Shown: positions 1-10,264 of the stretch, one piece after another
Numbering within the stretch: the stretch's first letter is position 1
Layout of the letters: the number at the start of each line of letters is the position of its first letter
Assembly (NCBI GenBank): GCA_001692895.1
Contig: KV748180.1
Span: forward strand, 1,916,195-1,980,194
From: Cenococcum geophilum 1.58
Taxonomy: Eukaryota > Ascomycota > Dothideomycetes > Gloniales > Gloniaceae
Reading direction: 5' to 3'
Length of the DNA stretch: 64,000 nt
The notes under the pieces: model-generated
Seen by the model: only the letters and a program-made list of their open reading frames with translations
Database searches by the model: none
What the model was told of the DNA's origin: nothing
Translations under genes and position numbers: made by a program

Positions 1-839
1 GCAAAAACTTCTTATTTAAAAAGGAATAATTATAAATGGCCTTATATATAATATAAGGCTATATAACTATAGACTACGCCTAGAATAATACTACTGCTAT
101 ATATAATAGGGACACACCTAATCTATATACGCTGTATAGGTATACTGCGGCTATTATATAGGCCCCCACGATATAAGACATTACTTAAATTAAAACTAAA
201 TAAAATACGTAAACTGCCACAGAAGTATATATAAGGCGTAGAAGAGAGAAGATTGTATTAAATATAGGAGACGGAAGGTAAGGGCTTAACAGCTGCGGGA
301 ATAGCTGTATACTAGGTTATATAAATAAAAATAATAGGTAATAAGCCAGAGGGACGCAGGTGTCTTCCTAGCGTTTCCTACCTTTAATACTAGGGGGCTA
401 GGCTAGCTATCTTAAGCCTTAACGGGCCAAAAGCGACGCCGCGTAATATTACCAGACTAAATAGGAACATAAGGGTTACAGGGGACACGAGGGAGAGGAT
501 GCCTTATAGGAAGACCTCTATAGACAGCTATAGCAAGCTTAAGACTAGGGCAATTAAGAATTAAACTTAACGCGGAAAATATAACATTCGCAGCTAACCT
601 ATAAAGGGTATATAGCTAACTAGTAAAATTAGGGGAAGAACTAGAAATAATAATAGACTTAGATTTAGAAGGGCTAATAAAAACATAAAATATGGGAATA
701 AAAAGCTCTATATAAAATAAGTAGTAACTAGGGTGTAGATATAAGAGATAGAAATCCTAAATATTCTAGAGAAAGTAGAAATAAAAAAAGCGAGGAATAA
801 AGGAAAGGCAAAGGACCCTTGCTAGGGGTCCGCCACCTA

Positions 840-1500
840 TCTATTATATAGTATAATTGCGGTAACACAAACTACCGTCTTATAAGGCCCCTTCTAGACA
901 GTCTAGATCTAGAGAAATACTATATCCTTACTTTATAAGAGCTATACTACAATTCCTATATATAATTAATATACTGCCCCTAAGGATTCTAGCTCCTATA
1001 TAAACCAAAAGTAGCTATACGCGTATGCTTTATAATTAGCAAGGCTATTAGCCTATCTTTATAGTTATAGAAAGCAGTTAACCTAGATATTATAGTAGTA
1101 ATAATCTAGATATATAGGGGACCGGTATAAATTATTAATATATATAACCCTAGCGTTATAGGGGTCCTATAAATAGAGAATATTATATTAGTAATAAGCT
1201 TATTAGAAACTAAAGGTATAGAGTCTATCCTATTAGGAGATATAAACCTCTACTACCCGCGGTAGGGGGGTATCTATATCGCTGCTAATTAACAGGTAGA
1301 CTACTTACTAAAAGCTATAGACATCTAGGGCCTTAAGCTAGCTACCCCCCTAGAAGCAATTATATGGTAATAAGGCACCGCTAGAAGTATAATTAACCTC
1401 ACACTTATAGACAAAGGCCTATACCAGAGACTTAAAAGATGTAACCCTAAAAAAGAATGGGCACTTACTTTAAACTATATCCCTATTTAGATATAACTAG
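840..1500 (+). pseudogene. LINE endonuclease domain relic
   Basis: This is the N-terminal part of the LINE ORF2-like protein, which in intact elements nicks target DNA. Visible blocks are a start region resembling RPLLDSLDLEKYYIL (about 885-935), a block resembling GPVQIINIYNPSVIGV (about 1117-1168) and LLGDINLYYPR-stop-GG at about 1228-1268. The last corresponds to the conserved LLGDFNLHHPxWGG motif of AP-like endonucleases. The Trp before GG is a TAG stop, as expected from RIP of TGG. Several further TAA/TAG codons interrupt the frame. Nonfunctional. Confidence 0.75.
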
Positions 1501-2059
1501 ACCTAGATATTAAGGCGCAACTAAATAGTAAAAGATACGCAATAAGGAAGCTTAAGATAGATAGTTTCCTTAATATAGTTAAACAATAACTTTAAGACCT
1601 AGAAGAAATCCACCTAATTCTAAATAAGCGAGGCTTAGTAGCTACCCCTAAGGAAATCGACTAAAGACTAGAAAGGATCCAGGTAGCAATTAAAGATAGG
1701 CTAAAAGAGCACTGCCTAATCTCAAAACCAGGCCCCTACGCGCGACACGTATAGTCCGCATAATACGCGGTTCTTATTACCAGCTAATAATAAGTAAGAA
1801 GGAAATATATAAATAGCCATAACCCTAAAGATAAGAGACGATATAAAGATATAAGAAACCAGTTAAAGAATACCCTAAAAAAAAGCAAGGAATAACTAGA
1901 GACGGTTTATAAACGAGTATACTTCTAACCTAAGCCTCCCCTATAATAAGAGCCTTTAGGCTATAGCAAAATAGATAAAGAAAAAGGCAGAGCGCCTAGT
2001 AGAAGACCTATACCTACTACCCCTATAAAGAGTAGGGGAGTTATAGGCCACTAATAACA

Positions 2060-3340
2060 ATAATAAGAAGGTAAAGATCCTTATAAAAAGGTTCTTCCCC
2101 TAACCAGCTCTAGCAGACCTTAGTAATATCACGGTAAAACACTAGTGACTCGCCTATAGGTCGACAGCGATATAATAACAAAGGAAATGGCTAGAACTAT
2201 TAGCCGCTTCTTAAATAATATAGCACTAGGACTAGATAGGATTTTAAATAAGGCCTTAAAGACCTGTAGACCACTTATAGCACCTTAGCTTATAGATATA
2301 GCTAGAGCATACTTTACTATAGGCTACTACCTATAACTCGGAAGATCTATAACAACGGTTATCTTATAAAAAGAAGGTAAAGTAGATTACTTAATCCTAG
2401 AAAGCTACCGCCCTATTGCCCTAAAAAACACCCTTAGCAAAATTTTAAAAAAGGTAATAGCGGACCGCATAGCAGACACGGCGGAGGAACACGCCCTACT
2501 ACTATAAAGCTAAATAGGGGCAAGAAAGAACCGCTTAACACTATTAGCACTTACGCTACTTGCTACTACTATTAAATCTATATAGGCGATGCGAAGGGAC
2601 TTTATGGTATTAATGCTTAGCCTAAATATTAGTAGCGCCTATAACAACGTACCCTATAAGCGCCTCCTATATATCCTTAGGTTAAAGGGCTTCCTAAAAT
2701 GGATTATTTAATTTATTTAAGGGTTTATAGGCCAGAAAGAAATATTACTGGTCTTTAGCGGATACTAGAGCCCCTATATTATAGTTATAACAGGAATACT
2801 ATAAGGATCTCCCCTCTTGCCTATACTCTTCCTTTTCTTTATAAGCAACCTACTTAGTACTTTTAAGGAAGGGGCGACCTAGGGGATAGGCTTCGTTAAC
2901 GATACAAACCTAATTATATATGGGCTAATAGCTGTAGAGAATTGCAGAGCACTAGAGAAAGCCTATAACACCTATATAAAATAGGCAAGACGATATAGAG
3001 TCTAATTCTCACTAGAGAAATACTAGCTAATCCACTTTATAAGAAAACGCAACCAATTTACAGATCTCTAGCATATAATTTATATTTAAGGCTTTAAGGG
3101 CCAACTAGTTTAAGGCCTAAGGGTATTAGGAGTATAGGTAAATAGCAAGCTTTAGTAAAGCGTATATATATTATAAGCAGCCCGTAAGGGCTAAGTATAG
3201 TATACCGTAATATCTAGGATCGTCAATTCTATATGGGGTCTATGCTTTTAGAGGTCACGCCTACTATATATAGCAGTTATCCGGCCAACTATAATATATA
3301 GATCCAGTATTTGGGCCATAGGAGAAACTAAAAAGGGTTC
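2060..3340 (+). pseudogene. LINE reverse transcriptase domain relic
   Basis: This is the reverse transcriptase that would copy element RNA at the nicked target. Block GIL-stop-GSPLLPILFLFFI at about 2792-2845 is RT motif 4 (GxPQGSPLSPxLF), with Gln turned into TAA. Block GFVNDTNLIIYG at about 2888-2925 is the catalytic F/YxDD motif, with the first Asp changed to Asn. Downstream, SIWGLCF and a block resembling IRPTIIYRSSIWAIGE (about 3225-3325) match the usual RT thumb/linker of fungal LINEs (STWGASxxRxR...VxPALTYGxxxW). The frame is broken by many TAG/TAA codons. The same Asp-to-Asn change is present in the other LINE copy (about 61957-61985), so either both were hit by RIP at the same CpA or they share a dead ancestor. 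Confidence 0.85.
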
Positions 3341-4143
3341 CCCTAAATCACTCCTTAAATTACTTTAAAAGGTATAAACAGCCTATATCTGGAGTATTAT
3401 AGGCGAGTATAAGCAAACGGCCACAGTACTACTTAAGAAGGAAGCTAATATCCCCCCCCTATAATTATATATCGAAGCCGCTGTAATATAAAGGGTATAG
3501 AAGGAGCGTAACTCTAATGTTATAAAGTATATTAAGACACGCTTAGAGAAACTATAGAGGGACCCTAGGGTGCCCCATAGGAGAACAGCCTAATAACCCT
3601 AAAGTAGGGAAGATATATTAGAGAAATAGGTAAAGAAAGTAAAAGAAGAATAGTGCCGCGTTAGGGCCCAGGCTTATATAAAGGAGGAAGGGAGACGCGT
3701 AAGAGGTTAGTAAAGATAACAGTAAGAGAGAGATAGGAGCTAAAGTAGAGCATAAAAGAATACTAGGAAACTATCTACCGCGATATAATACTAGTTAGAT
3801 TAACACTAGAGAGGCGTATAGGAGTTAAAGGTACAGAAGTTAAATTAGGTAAGAGGAACCTAAGCTATAGTATAGTTAACGCTATAGGGGGTAAATACCT
3901 AAGGGCTCTAAGAAGGCCTAATAAAGGCAGAAAATATAATAGCAACACTCTTAAGAACAGGAATAATAGGACTAAAAGATTGGCTCTACTGGGTAGGTAT
4001 CCTAGTAGGTAGCCTAAGATACAAATATAGATGGCCGAGACAGACTCTAAAGCACGTAATACTGCTCTGCCCCTTACGCACCAATTAAGAGGCAATGCTC
4101 TTAGTAGCTGGCATAGAAAACTATAATACACTACTCTTAACAT
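3340..4143 (+). pseudogene. LINE C-terminal region: RNase H remnant and terminal zinc-knuckle block
   Basis: This is the last coding part of the LINE. The end is the clearest: TGIIGLKDWLYWVGILVGS (about 3957-4013), then KYRWPRQTLKHVILLCP (about 4021-4073), ending near 4143 after LLVAGIENYNTLLLT. In Tad-like LINEs the C-terminus has the pattern GxIGLxxYLxxRxVPxxxSPxCxCGxxxQTxxHVLxxCP. The better preserved copy at 60723-60929 (minus) still has KCGWLRQTLKHIILLYP. The first cysteine is lost here (Tyr/Arg). The RNase H part between 3340 and 3900 is inferred from position and order and has no clear catalytic motif left. Confidence 0.6.
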
Positions 4144-4506
4144 AGAAAGGTCTTAAGGCGGTCACCTAGTAGCTTATTAGCTAAAATGTATTAAACCAGT
4201 TCCAGGTTATAAAAGAAATAGTAATAAAAGGCAGAGGGGCGAGTAATAGGTGCCCCCTAATGACTCTACAGTAGTAGAGTAAAGTTTGCAATACTAGCGC
4301 GTCCGTAGGCTTGTTACGGCAGCAGTGGTTCCTAAGGAGGTTAATAAGTAGGGTAGTAGAGCACTATAGGTAACTCGTAGGCGCCTTATAGGCGAGTCCC
4401 TAAAGGCGAGGAGATAGATTACGGGGTTTTCTTAAATGGAGTTTTCTCCCTATATATAAATAAGGAGTAGTCTGCGTGGGCCTAATAGGGATCTAAATCG
4501 GACGTT

Positions 4507-4545
4507 AAGTAATAAATAATAATAATAATAAATAATAATATAAAG
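4507..4545 (+). repeat. (TAA)n tail of the left LINE
   Basis: A run of TAA/ATA triplets follows the conserved LINE end GGACGTTAAGTAATAA. The same end and tail occur in reverse complement at about 60318-60360, so this is the 3' terminus made by target-primed reverse transcription. Sequence right after the tail belongs to element J. Confidence 0.8.
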
Positions 4546-4713
4546 TCCTAACTTAAAGAAGCTTAGTATAGAATTAACTTTCTTAAGACGCTTAAACTAC
4601 GTATATAATAATACAAACAGCAAGCCTTTATAAATACTTAGACTATATAAAGTCTAAGCCTTTAGATTACTATACTTACCTAGACTATTACTAATAAAAA
4701 CACCGCTACTAGC
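4546..4713 (+). pseudogene. Ty3/gypsy element J, gag relic, first part
   Basis: This short stretch lies between the LINE tail and the left LTR of element A. Read on the plus strand it gives a coiled, Gln-rich-looking peptide relic (KTLKLRI, KQQAFINT, SLSL, ITILT, TITNKNTATSS) with TAG/TAA at Gln positions. When the insertion at 4714-19195 is skipped and one copy of the CTAGC duplication is kept, the same frame continues into PFLTKPYRKKRKAKN and the gag relic at 19201. This supports that the two pieces were once one coding sequence. The upstream start is absent, so J is truncated at or near the LINE insertion. Confidence 0.6.
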
Positions 4714-5133
4714 TGTAACGGAGCCTTATAGTAGGAACTACGGTAGACTCGTTAATGGGCTAGGTATATAGGTATTGCCGGAAGTTAACAACGTAATAAC
4801 AACTGGTGGAGTAGTTGCCCAATAAATTAACTCTAATTGTATTCTGAGAATTACTATAAGGAAGGAACTATCTAGGTAGGGACTAAGGGTCCTTAAATAT
4901 ACAACCGTACTCCTATAAAATCCTTTTTATACGTAATATACGTGTTATATATAAGGTATATAAGTTCCTTTTATTCCTCTTATTTAATATATAGCACGTT
5001 ATAAAACCTTAGCTACTATTTCTTATTACATAGTTCCACGGGTTCTATTCTAGACCGTGCTTATATTAACTAACTAGCTTCTTCCAACTCTTCTCTAAGT
5101 AGTCGTAATATTATACTTAAAGCGTCCGTAATA
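4714..5133 (-). repeat. 3' LTR of copy A
   Basis: This is 420 bp, the same length as the partner at 18776-19195. It begins TGTAACGGAGCC and ends GCGTCCGTAATA (CA changed to TA). It is preceded by the duplication CTAGC. Its central part differs from the LTRs of B and C. Confidence 0.93.
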
Positions 5134-5879
5134 CTATCCCCCTCCTCTTTATTTTCGTCCTTAAAGATACCTAGCATCTCTAAGTCGTTTACTAGAGGTG
5201 TAATATCTATCTAATTAATTTAGTTAACGTTGTTACTTATAATACCTAAAGCTTCTTCTTCTTCACACGCGCAACGTTATACTTATACTATTGCTATAAT
5301 ACTATTGCTTAGTAAAATAATGCTATCTCCGTGTTCTTGCTGCTCGAAAAAGGGGTTAGTATATATCGCGCTAGCGAGTCCTTTATCCTAATAACCCTCT
5401 TCTTACTCAGAGTACACTAAAGCAAACGTTTAATTATCCTATAACGTTCGCTCTACTTCTAACGCTAAATATATGCGTCCTATAACTCTTAATAGTCTCT
5501 AAGTTCCCTAAGTAATTTGTTATAGAGTCTTGTGTTTAATCCACTACTATAAAGCTTAATAGTAACCTGGCGCAAGCCCTAACTAAACTTAAGCGTTCTT
5601 ATAATGCGGAATAGAAGGCCCTAGATACTTATATTACGGCGTCTACTTGTTTACTTTATTTTAAGAAAGTGCGTAAGAAGGTTTATTTAAAGAAGTAGAA
5701 ACTTATTTAACAAGGTCTGTAGGAGCTTAATAATAAAAAAACGGATTCTCTTCTAATAGAGAAGGAAACAACTCTAAGTAGTTCGGCAGTCGCTCTTCCT
5801 AGGTCCCCTTTAGGTAACTCGTTCTTTAGTAATTCTTTATTAATATTACTTAACCTTTTTTCTTCTAATACTTCTATAC

Positions 5880-6010
5880 CTTTCCTATAGCATTCTTTAG
5901 GTTCTCTAGTGGCTCCTAGGTAGTCTTATTATAGCTTATCCACTTTACTTTATACTATATTTCATTGTCTATATCCTTATAACTAACGATCTTTAAAACT
6001 TACTATTCGT
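5880..6010 (-). pseudogene. Copy A chromodomain relic at the C-terminus of integrase
   Basis: Minus-strand translation gives EEDE-stop-VLKIVSYKDIDN then EIQYKVKWISYNKTT and EPLENLKNAIG. This matches the chromodomain pattern W/E-V-E-x-I-L-D...YLVKWKGY...TWEPxENL. The domain targets new insertions to marked chromatin in chromoviruses. The Trp of TWEP is lost and several Gln/Trp codons are stops. Equivalent blocks lie near 22840-22950 (B) and 34090-34200 (C). Confidence 0.75.
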
Positions 6011-6019
6011 CTTCCTCTT

Positions 6020-7027
6020 ACCCTTTATATATATCTGCTTTATAAACTGGTGGCTTAATATTCCTATATACTAGCTCTAGCATTACAATATGCTGTATAG
6101 GGTAGATCTTCATCCTAGCTAGTAGGTTTAACTTAAATATAACTAATGAAATTCTTTATATAATTTCGAAAGGTCCTAGTCTGACATAGTCTAACTTCTT
6201 ACTTAGTTATTAACTTTTAAAATTTTTGTATAGTAGCTACACTTTATCCCCCTCCTTAAGATCTAGTCCCTTAGATCTCTTAGTATTATAGTACTTTTTT
6301 ATTCTTTACTATACTACCTTAGCTATTTCTATAAGGTCTATATAAAGATTTATTAAACTCTTTATTCTTTACTTAGCTATACTACTTATCTTCTTTACTT
6401 AACGTAGCGATAATAAGGTCCTTGGCTTATATCCGTAATTCGCCTTAAATAGTAATATGCCTATTCCTTTTTATAGTGTTATATTGTATATAAACTATAT
6501 AACTAGTAATAGCGATACCTAATTATTCTATACGTAATTAATATAATACCTTAGATACTGCTCTAGTGTCTAGTTTAATCTTTCTATTTAACCGTCTATC
6601 TGTGGATAATATGCGGTAGAAGTTGCTACTTAAACTTCTTACTCTGCTAAGAATACTTCCTAAAATGCTGCTACGAATCTTAGATCTCTATCCGATATAA
6701 TCTTGCTTAGTGCTCTATATCTTATAAATACTTCTTTAATATAGATTCTAGCGACATCTTCTNCTNATATTTCTTCTANANATGCTATNAAGTATCCCNA
6801 CTTTATAAGCTTATCTANTATTACTAAGATNNNNTTATANTCTTATCCGGTAATAGGGTCTTTTAACTTTAGTAACTTAATAATAAAGTCCTATAATATA
6901 ACCTCCTATAGTCTCTTTAGTATTTCAATAGATTATAGCTCTCTATATAGCTTATACCTCGTTAGTTTATTCCTTTAGTAATCTAAATATTCTTTTATAA
7001 CTTACCTAGCTAGTCCCTAGATTCTAT
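6020..7027 (-). pseudogene. Copy A integrase relic, catalytic core and C-terminal part
   Basis: On the minus strand, from 7027 down, the frame reads the second half of the HHCC zinc-binding region (VIKEYLDYQRNKLTRYK), then DFIIKLLKLKDPITG. The core follows (ARIYIKEVFIRYRALSKI, ISDRDLRFVAAFWEVFLAE, STAYYPQTDGQIERLN), then a C-terminal GPFKII and LVYRNIKPPV region. These are typical gypsy integrase blocks. Stops at Gln/Trp and ambiguous bases (N) at about 6763-6839 break the frame. The N-terminal HHCC part lies across element I, at 13505-13640. Integrase would join element cDNA to the target; it is dead here. Confidence 0.85.
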
Positions 7028-7306
7028 TGTGGTGGTGTAGATTGGACGTCGCCTACTGTCTTGGCATTTTTCCTATATTTATAGAGCCTTCGGCTTCCTT
7101 CCTTCTTCCCTCTATCATATATACAGATATATCACGACCTTACCAGTTACCAGAAATACACTCTTTTCTTTCTTTCTTTCTAACTGATTATGACTAACTA
7201 ACTGACTGACTGACTGACTAACCAACTGACCGACCGACCGACCGACAGACTAACAGACTGACGGCACTGTGACTTTCCTATCTTAGAGAGGTCGTACCCT
7301 CCCACA
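7028..7306 (+). repeat. 5' LTR of element I with tetranucleotide tract
   Basis: This is 279 bp. It contains a CTTT run (about 7154-7180) and then ACTG/ACCG tetranucleotide repeats (about 7185-7262), both also present in the right LTR at 13352-13460. It ends at CCCTCCCACA. Confidence 0.92.
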
Positions 7307-7708
7307 TATTTTATGGCATTCCACGTGGGGACGACGGCAAGCTCTTTAGATTAGAAGTCTGGCACTCTATACACAACTCTATACACAGGAGACACGCAGG
7401 AACATACTACGACTACAGAAGAACCGCCAGCTGCAGAAGAACGACCAGCTGCAGAAGAACCGCCAGCCAGACAGACGAGACAGCAGAAGCAGAGAACCAG
7501 GCAGTATCGGACAGCAAGGGGAACCAGGCAGTCCCTAAACAGAAAGACAGCGGAAAAGACGGACATTAGACTCGACGCACAGGCCAAAGAGTGGCAACGG
7601 TCTCGGAAAGTTACGTACAAGGACGTCAAGCGAACCAACGAGCCAATCAGACGACGTCGACTGGCAGTCGGAGTTACCCGATATCTCACCACCTGCGCGC
7701 GCACGAGC

Positions 7709-9972
7709 ATGGCCAGAGCTTTGTTGAGGATGCAGAGACAACAAGCCAAGAGCCAATCAATCAGATGGAAACGAGATCTAAGGCATCTAGCGGCAGAGGA
7801 AGTCAGCACTGCCCTTCAGGAACAGAAGAGAGAATACCAGCCAAGGTCGCAAGCACACGAGATCGGATCTGTCCTTGAAAGCTTCCTATTCTGGCTTAGC
7901 TTTATCCTCTTTCGAGTCATCCGGATTATGTCAGCAGCAGCTCTAGAGGCGTTCCGTGAAGAAGTAGATGTAAGTAAAAGTAAAAGGCTTAGCAGCACCC
8001 TACCGCGTGGAACGACGACAGGCCAAAACAGATGGACGTACCGAGACCCGGTGGCAGTAGGTGATGAAGATTCCGTGCTCTCCCAGGAAGACCCCCCCTC
8101 AGGCATCAAGAAGCAGGTGCCTTCCGTTAGGGATATGGCTATACAAGTAGACCAGCCGCAGCATGTACCTATCAAGGTCCCGCCAGGACAGCCATCTGGG
8201 ACACCCTCTGTCAAGACCACGGCCATGCAAGCAGACCTACCGCAGCGTTCACCCGTGACACCTAGGACCGATGACCCTTAGTAGACGAAGGATGAGAGCC
8301 GCAAAGACCACCTACAAACTCCCAAGGAAGCTCTAGATGCACGCAATTAGCAGTTAACGGCTTAAAACAAGATCTACGTTGTGACCCAGCCTATGCCAGC
8401 CCCAGGAACTATTGGAACTCCGTACTTTATAGGACAGGACGTGTCATAGTTTATTGAGCAGTACGAACGACTATGCGCCCGATATCACGTCACGAGCAAG
8501 GAGAAGCACCAGGGTCTTCCTAAGTACTGCGATTACTGGATAGGGATGTAGATCCGAAGCCTGCCTAAATTTACAGCTGGTGACTGGATAAAGCTTATAA
8601 GAAAGCTTAGGGCAGAATACCGAGGAAGCGACTACTTTCGACAAATGGAAATAGTAGAATTCTTAGAGGCCTACGTACTATAGTGTAGGAGTAGCCTACC
8701 TGGCGTGCGCGAGTACTGTAAGCAGTTTACACTAATCTCCCAAAGGGTTACGGAGGCAGGCAATCTAGGGAACGCTTAGCGAGGGTACTGGTTTGTAAAA
8801 GAACTTCCGCTTAAATATTAAAGATATACTATAGCCAAGACGGGAGCTGATCCCGATAGACAAGAGTCCTTTGACTTCTATCAGCTATAGAGGGCCGTAG
8901 AGGACAGGCTTAGTTTATATAAGGGCGCAGATCGTCTGCCGAAAATAGACCCTAAGGAGCAGAGCCTTCGTTAGCTGGTTTAACAATTCCGCAATCAGCA
9001 GCCGGTTTAAAGGGATAAGATCAACTGTTGGAGGGAAGGAAGACTTCTTAACCTAGCTAGACCAGGTATACGCAGAGGAGCCCTAATACAGCAGCAGTCA
9101 CCGATCACAGATCAGGCTACAGTTTAAAGCCCAGTATAAGGATATAAAGACTGGCAGAACAGCACCCGACCTCTATAGGACTCTTAACCTCCGTAAGACC
9201 CTTAATATCCGCAAGACTATCAATATCCGCGGGATTCTACTGCCTTTGGACGGCCGCAGCGGGACATATGGGGTTAGCAAGGTACGCGAGGACAAGGCCA
9301 ACGGACCTGTTCTGGATGCGGAGGAAGTCATCGTTTTACTAAGTTCGAATGCCAAGGCCTAAAGGATCTTATCCAGTAAGGACTTATACACCTGTCTAAT
9401 CAAGAAAGGCTAGTAGCGGGGACGCGCGATCGACCTAGACCTGTACTTCCATGGCTCGGCAATGAAGGACGATTGAAAGGTATTAAGAATTGGCTTCGTA
9501 CGTACTAAGGAATAGACCTAGATGGGCAGGCATATCAGAAAATAGAAGGATAAGAACAGACGTAGAAATAGGCCCCTATGGTATAGACGGATTTTACTAC
9601 TTTCCATAACGGAGTAGTGCTAAAGAATATTAACAAAATGCGTACGAACTGGGAGGACTACTATTAAGTACGGCCCACGGACTCAGTAGTAACGCCCAGC
9701 CAGCAACGTCCGCAGACTCGCCCGACCCTTAGAGACAGCCGTGTGACCAGGACAGCCATTGACTTGCAGGCTCCGCAGCAGGTACCGCAGGCTCCGCCGC
9801 AGGAGAAGAATGTACGACCGAGAGATTATATCCAGATTAGGTCACGGCCTGCGGATAAGACAGCTGAAGCTAGGAAGAAGAATGAATTGTCTGATCCTTA
9901 GAGATAGTCTTAGAGACAAACGCTTGACCAGCAGGCTCCGCAGCAGGCTCCGCAGCAGGTGTAGGATGTTTG
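7709..9972 (+). pseudogene. Element I gag polyprotein with CCHC knuckle, interrupted by TAG codons
   Basis: One frame runs from ATG 7709 (an alternative start is ATG 7928, MSAAALEAFREEVD) through about 750 codons to TAG/TGA near 9962-9972. The first 190 codons are open. After that, isolated TAG/TAA codons stand where CAG/CAA is expected. A retroviral-type gag core is visible at about 8440-8960 (FIEQYERLCARYHVTS, KFTAGDWIKLIRKL, EYCKQFTLISQRV). A zinc knuckle CSGCGGSHRFTKFEC (C-x2-C-x3-H-x6-C) is at 9308-9352. The tail at about 9685-9960 is Pro/Gln-rich (QQRPQTRP, QAPQQVPQAPPQE). The family role is to package RNA in virus-like particles. The lack of frameshifts shows decay by point mutation only. 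Confidence 0.8.
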
Positions 9973-10264
9973 ACTAAGGGACAGTCAAGTTCTAAGGTGG
10001 GGGAGGGGATGCAGGTGACGGCCGTATAAAAGATTTCTATTTATCTGCTTAATTACAGTATTTCCTAAAGCTCCTTTTCTTGTTTATTTTCTTAATTACA
10101 GCGCGTCGAGACACGTCAGTCGCGACGACCTACCGCAAAGATGTCAGTTTAGCTCACCGCCTGTTACCGAGCCAATAGCGATTTTCCATCCCGGGGATGG
10201 AAAATCCTGATTGGTCCATTCAGCAATAGAGCCGGCAGAACTCTACACCGCCCCTGGAATTCGA
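9973..10264 (+). other. Element I post-gag spacer with CCAAT palindrome
   Basis: No coding signal is seen here. The stretch carries a repeated TTATCTGCTTAATTACAG / TATTTTCTTAATTACAG pair (about 10037-10100) that looks like two copies of a splice-acceptor-like or duplicated segment, then the 43-bp palindrome at 10172-10214. Confidence 0.5.
10172..10214. repeat. 43-bp CCAAT...ATTGG palindrome (copy in element I)
   Basis: The sequence starts CCAATAGCGATTTTCCATCC and ends GGATGGAAAATCCTGATTGG. The two arms pair as GATTTTCCATCCC / GGGGATGGAAAATC with outer CCAAT and ATTGG. Related 43-bp copies lie at 21006-21048, 36745-36787 and 39616-39658 in copia elements, so the block is shared between otherwise unrelated elements. 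Confidence 0.85.

Larger units (their letters stand above)
1..4545 (+). mobile_element. Tad1-like LINE retrotransposon, degenerate, 5' end outside the window
   Basis: This is a non-LTR retrotransposon relic read on the plus strand. In order it shows an apurinic-type endonuclease (about 840-1500), a reverse transcriptase (about 2060-3340), a C-terminal RNase H/zinc-knuckle region (to about 4143) and a 3' end closing in a (TAA)n tail at 4507-4545. No long ORF survives. Stops are almost all TAA/TAG at Gln or Trp positions, as expected from RIP. A second copy of the family lies on the minus strand at the right edge of the window. The order EN-RT-RNase H is that of the Tad1/I group of LINEs known from fungi. 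The family assignment is by remembered motif pattern, not a database search. Confidence 0.85.

Noticed and set aside
3865-4143. Open frame on the minus strand with many hydrophobic residues
   Set aside because: It is antisense to the LINE C-terminal knuckle block. The same antisense frame appears at 60821-61024 for the other LINE copy.
7351-8226. Several overlapping open frames on both strands in element I
   Set aside because: Only the plus frame beginning 7709 continues as gag with a zinc knuckle. The others (7351-7809, 7535-7756, 7591-7878, 7816-8226) are shadows in a less AT-rich stretch.
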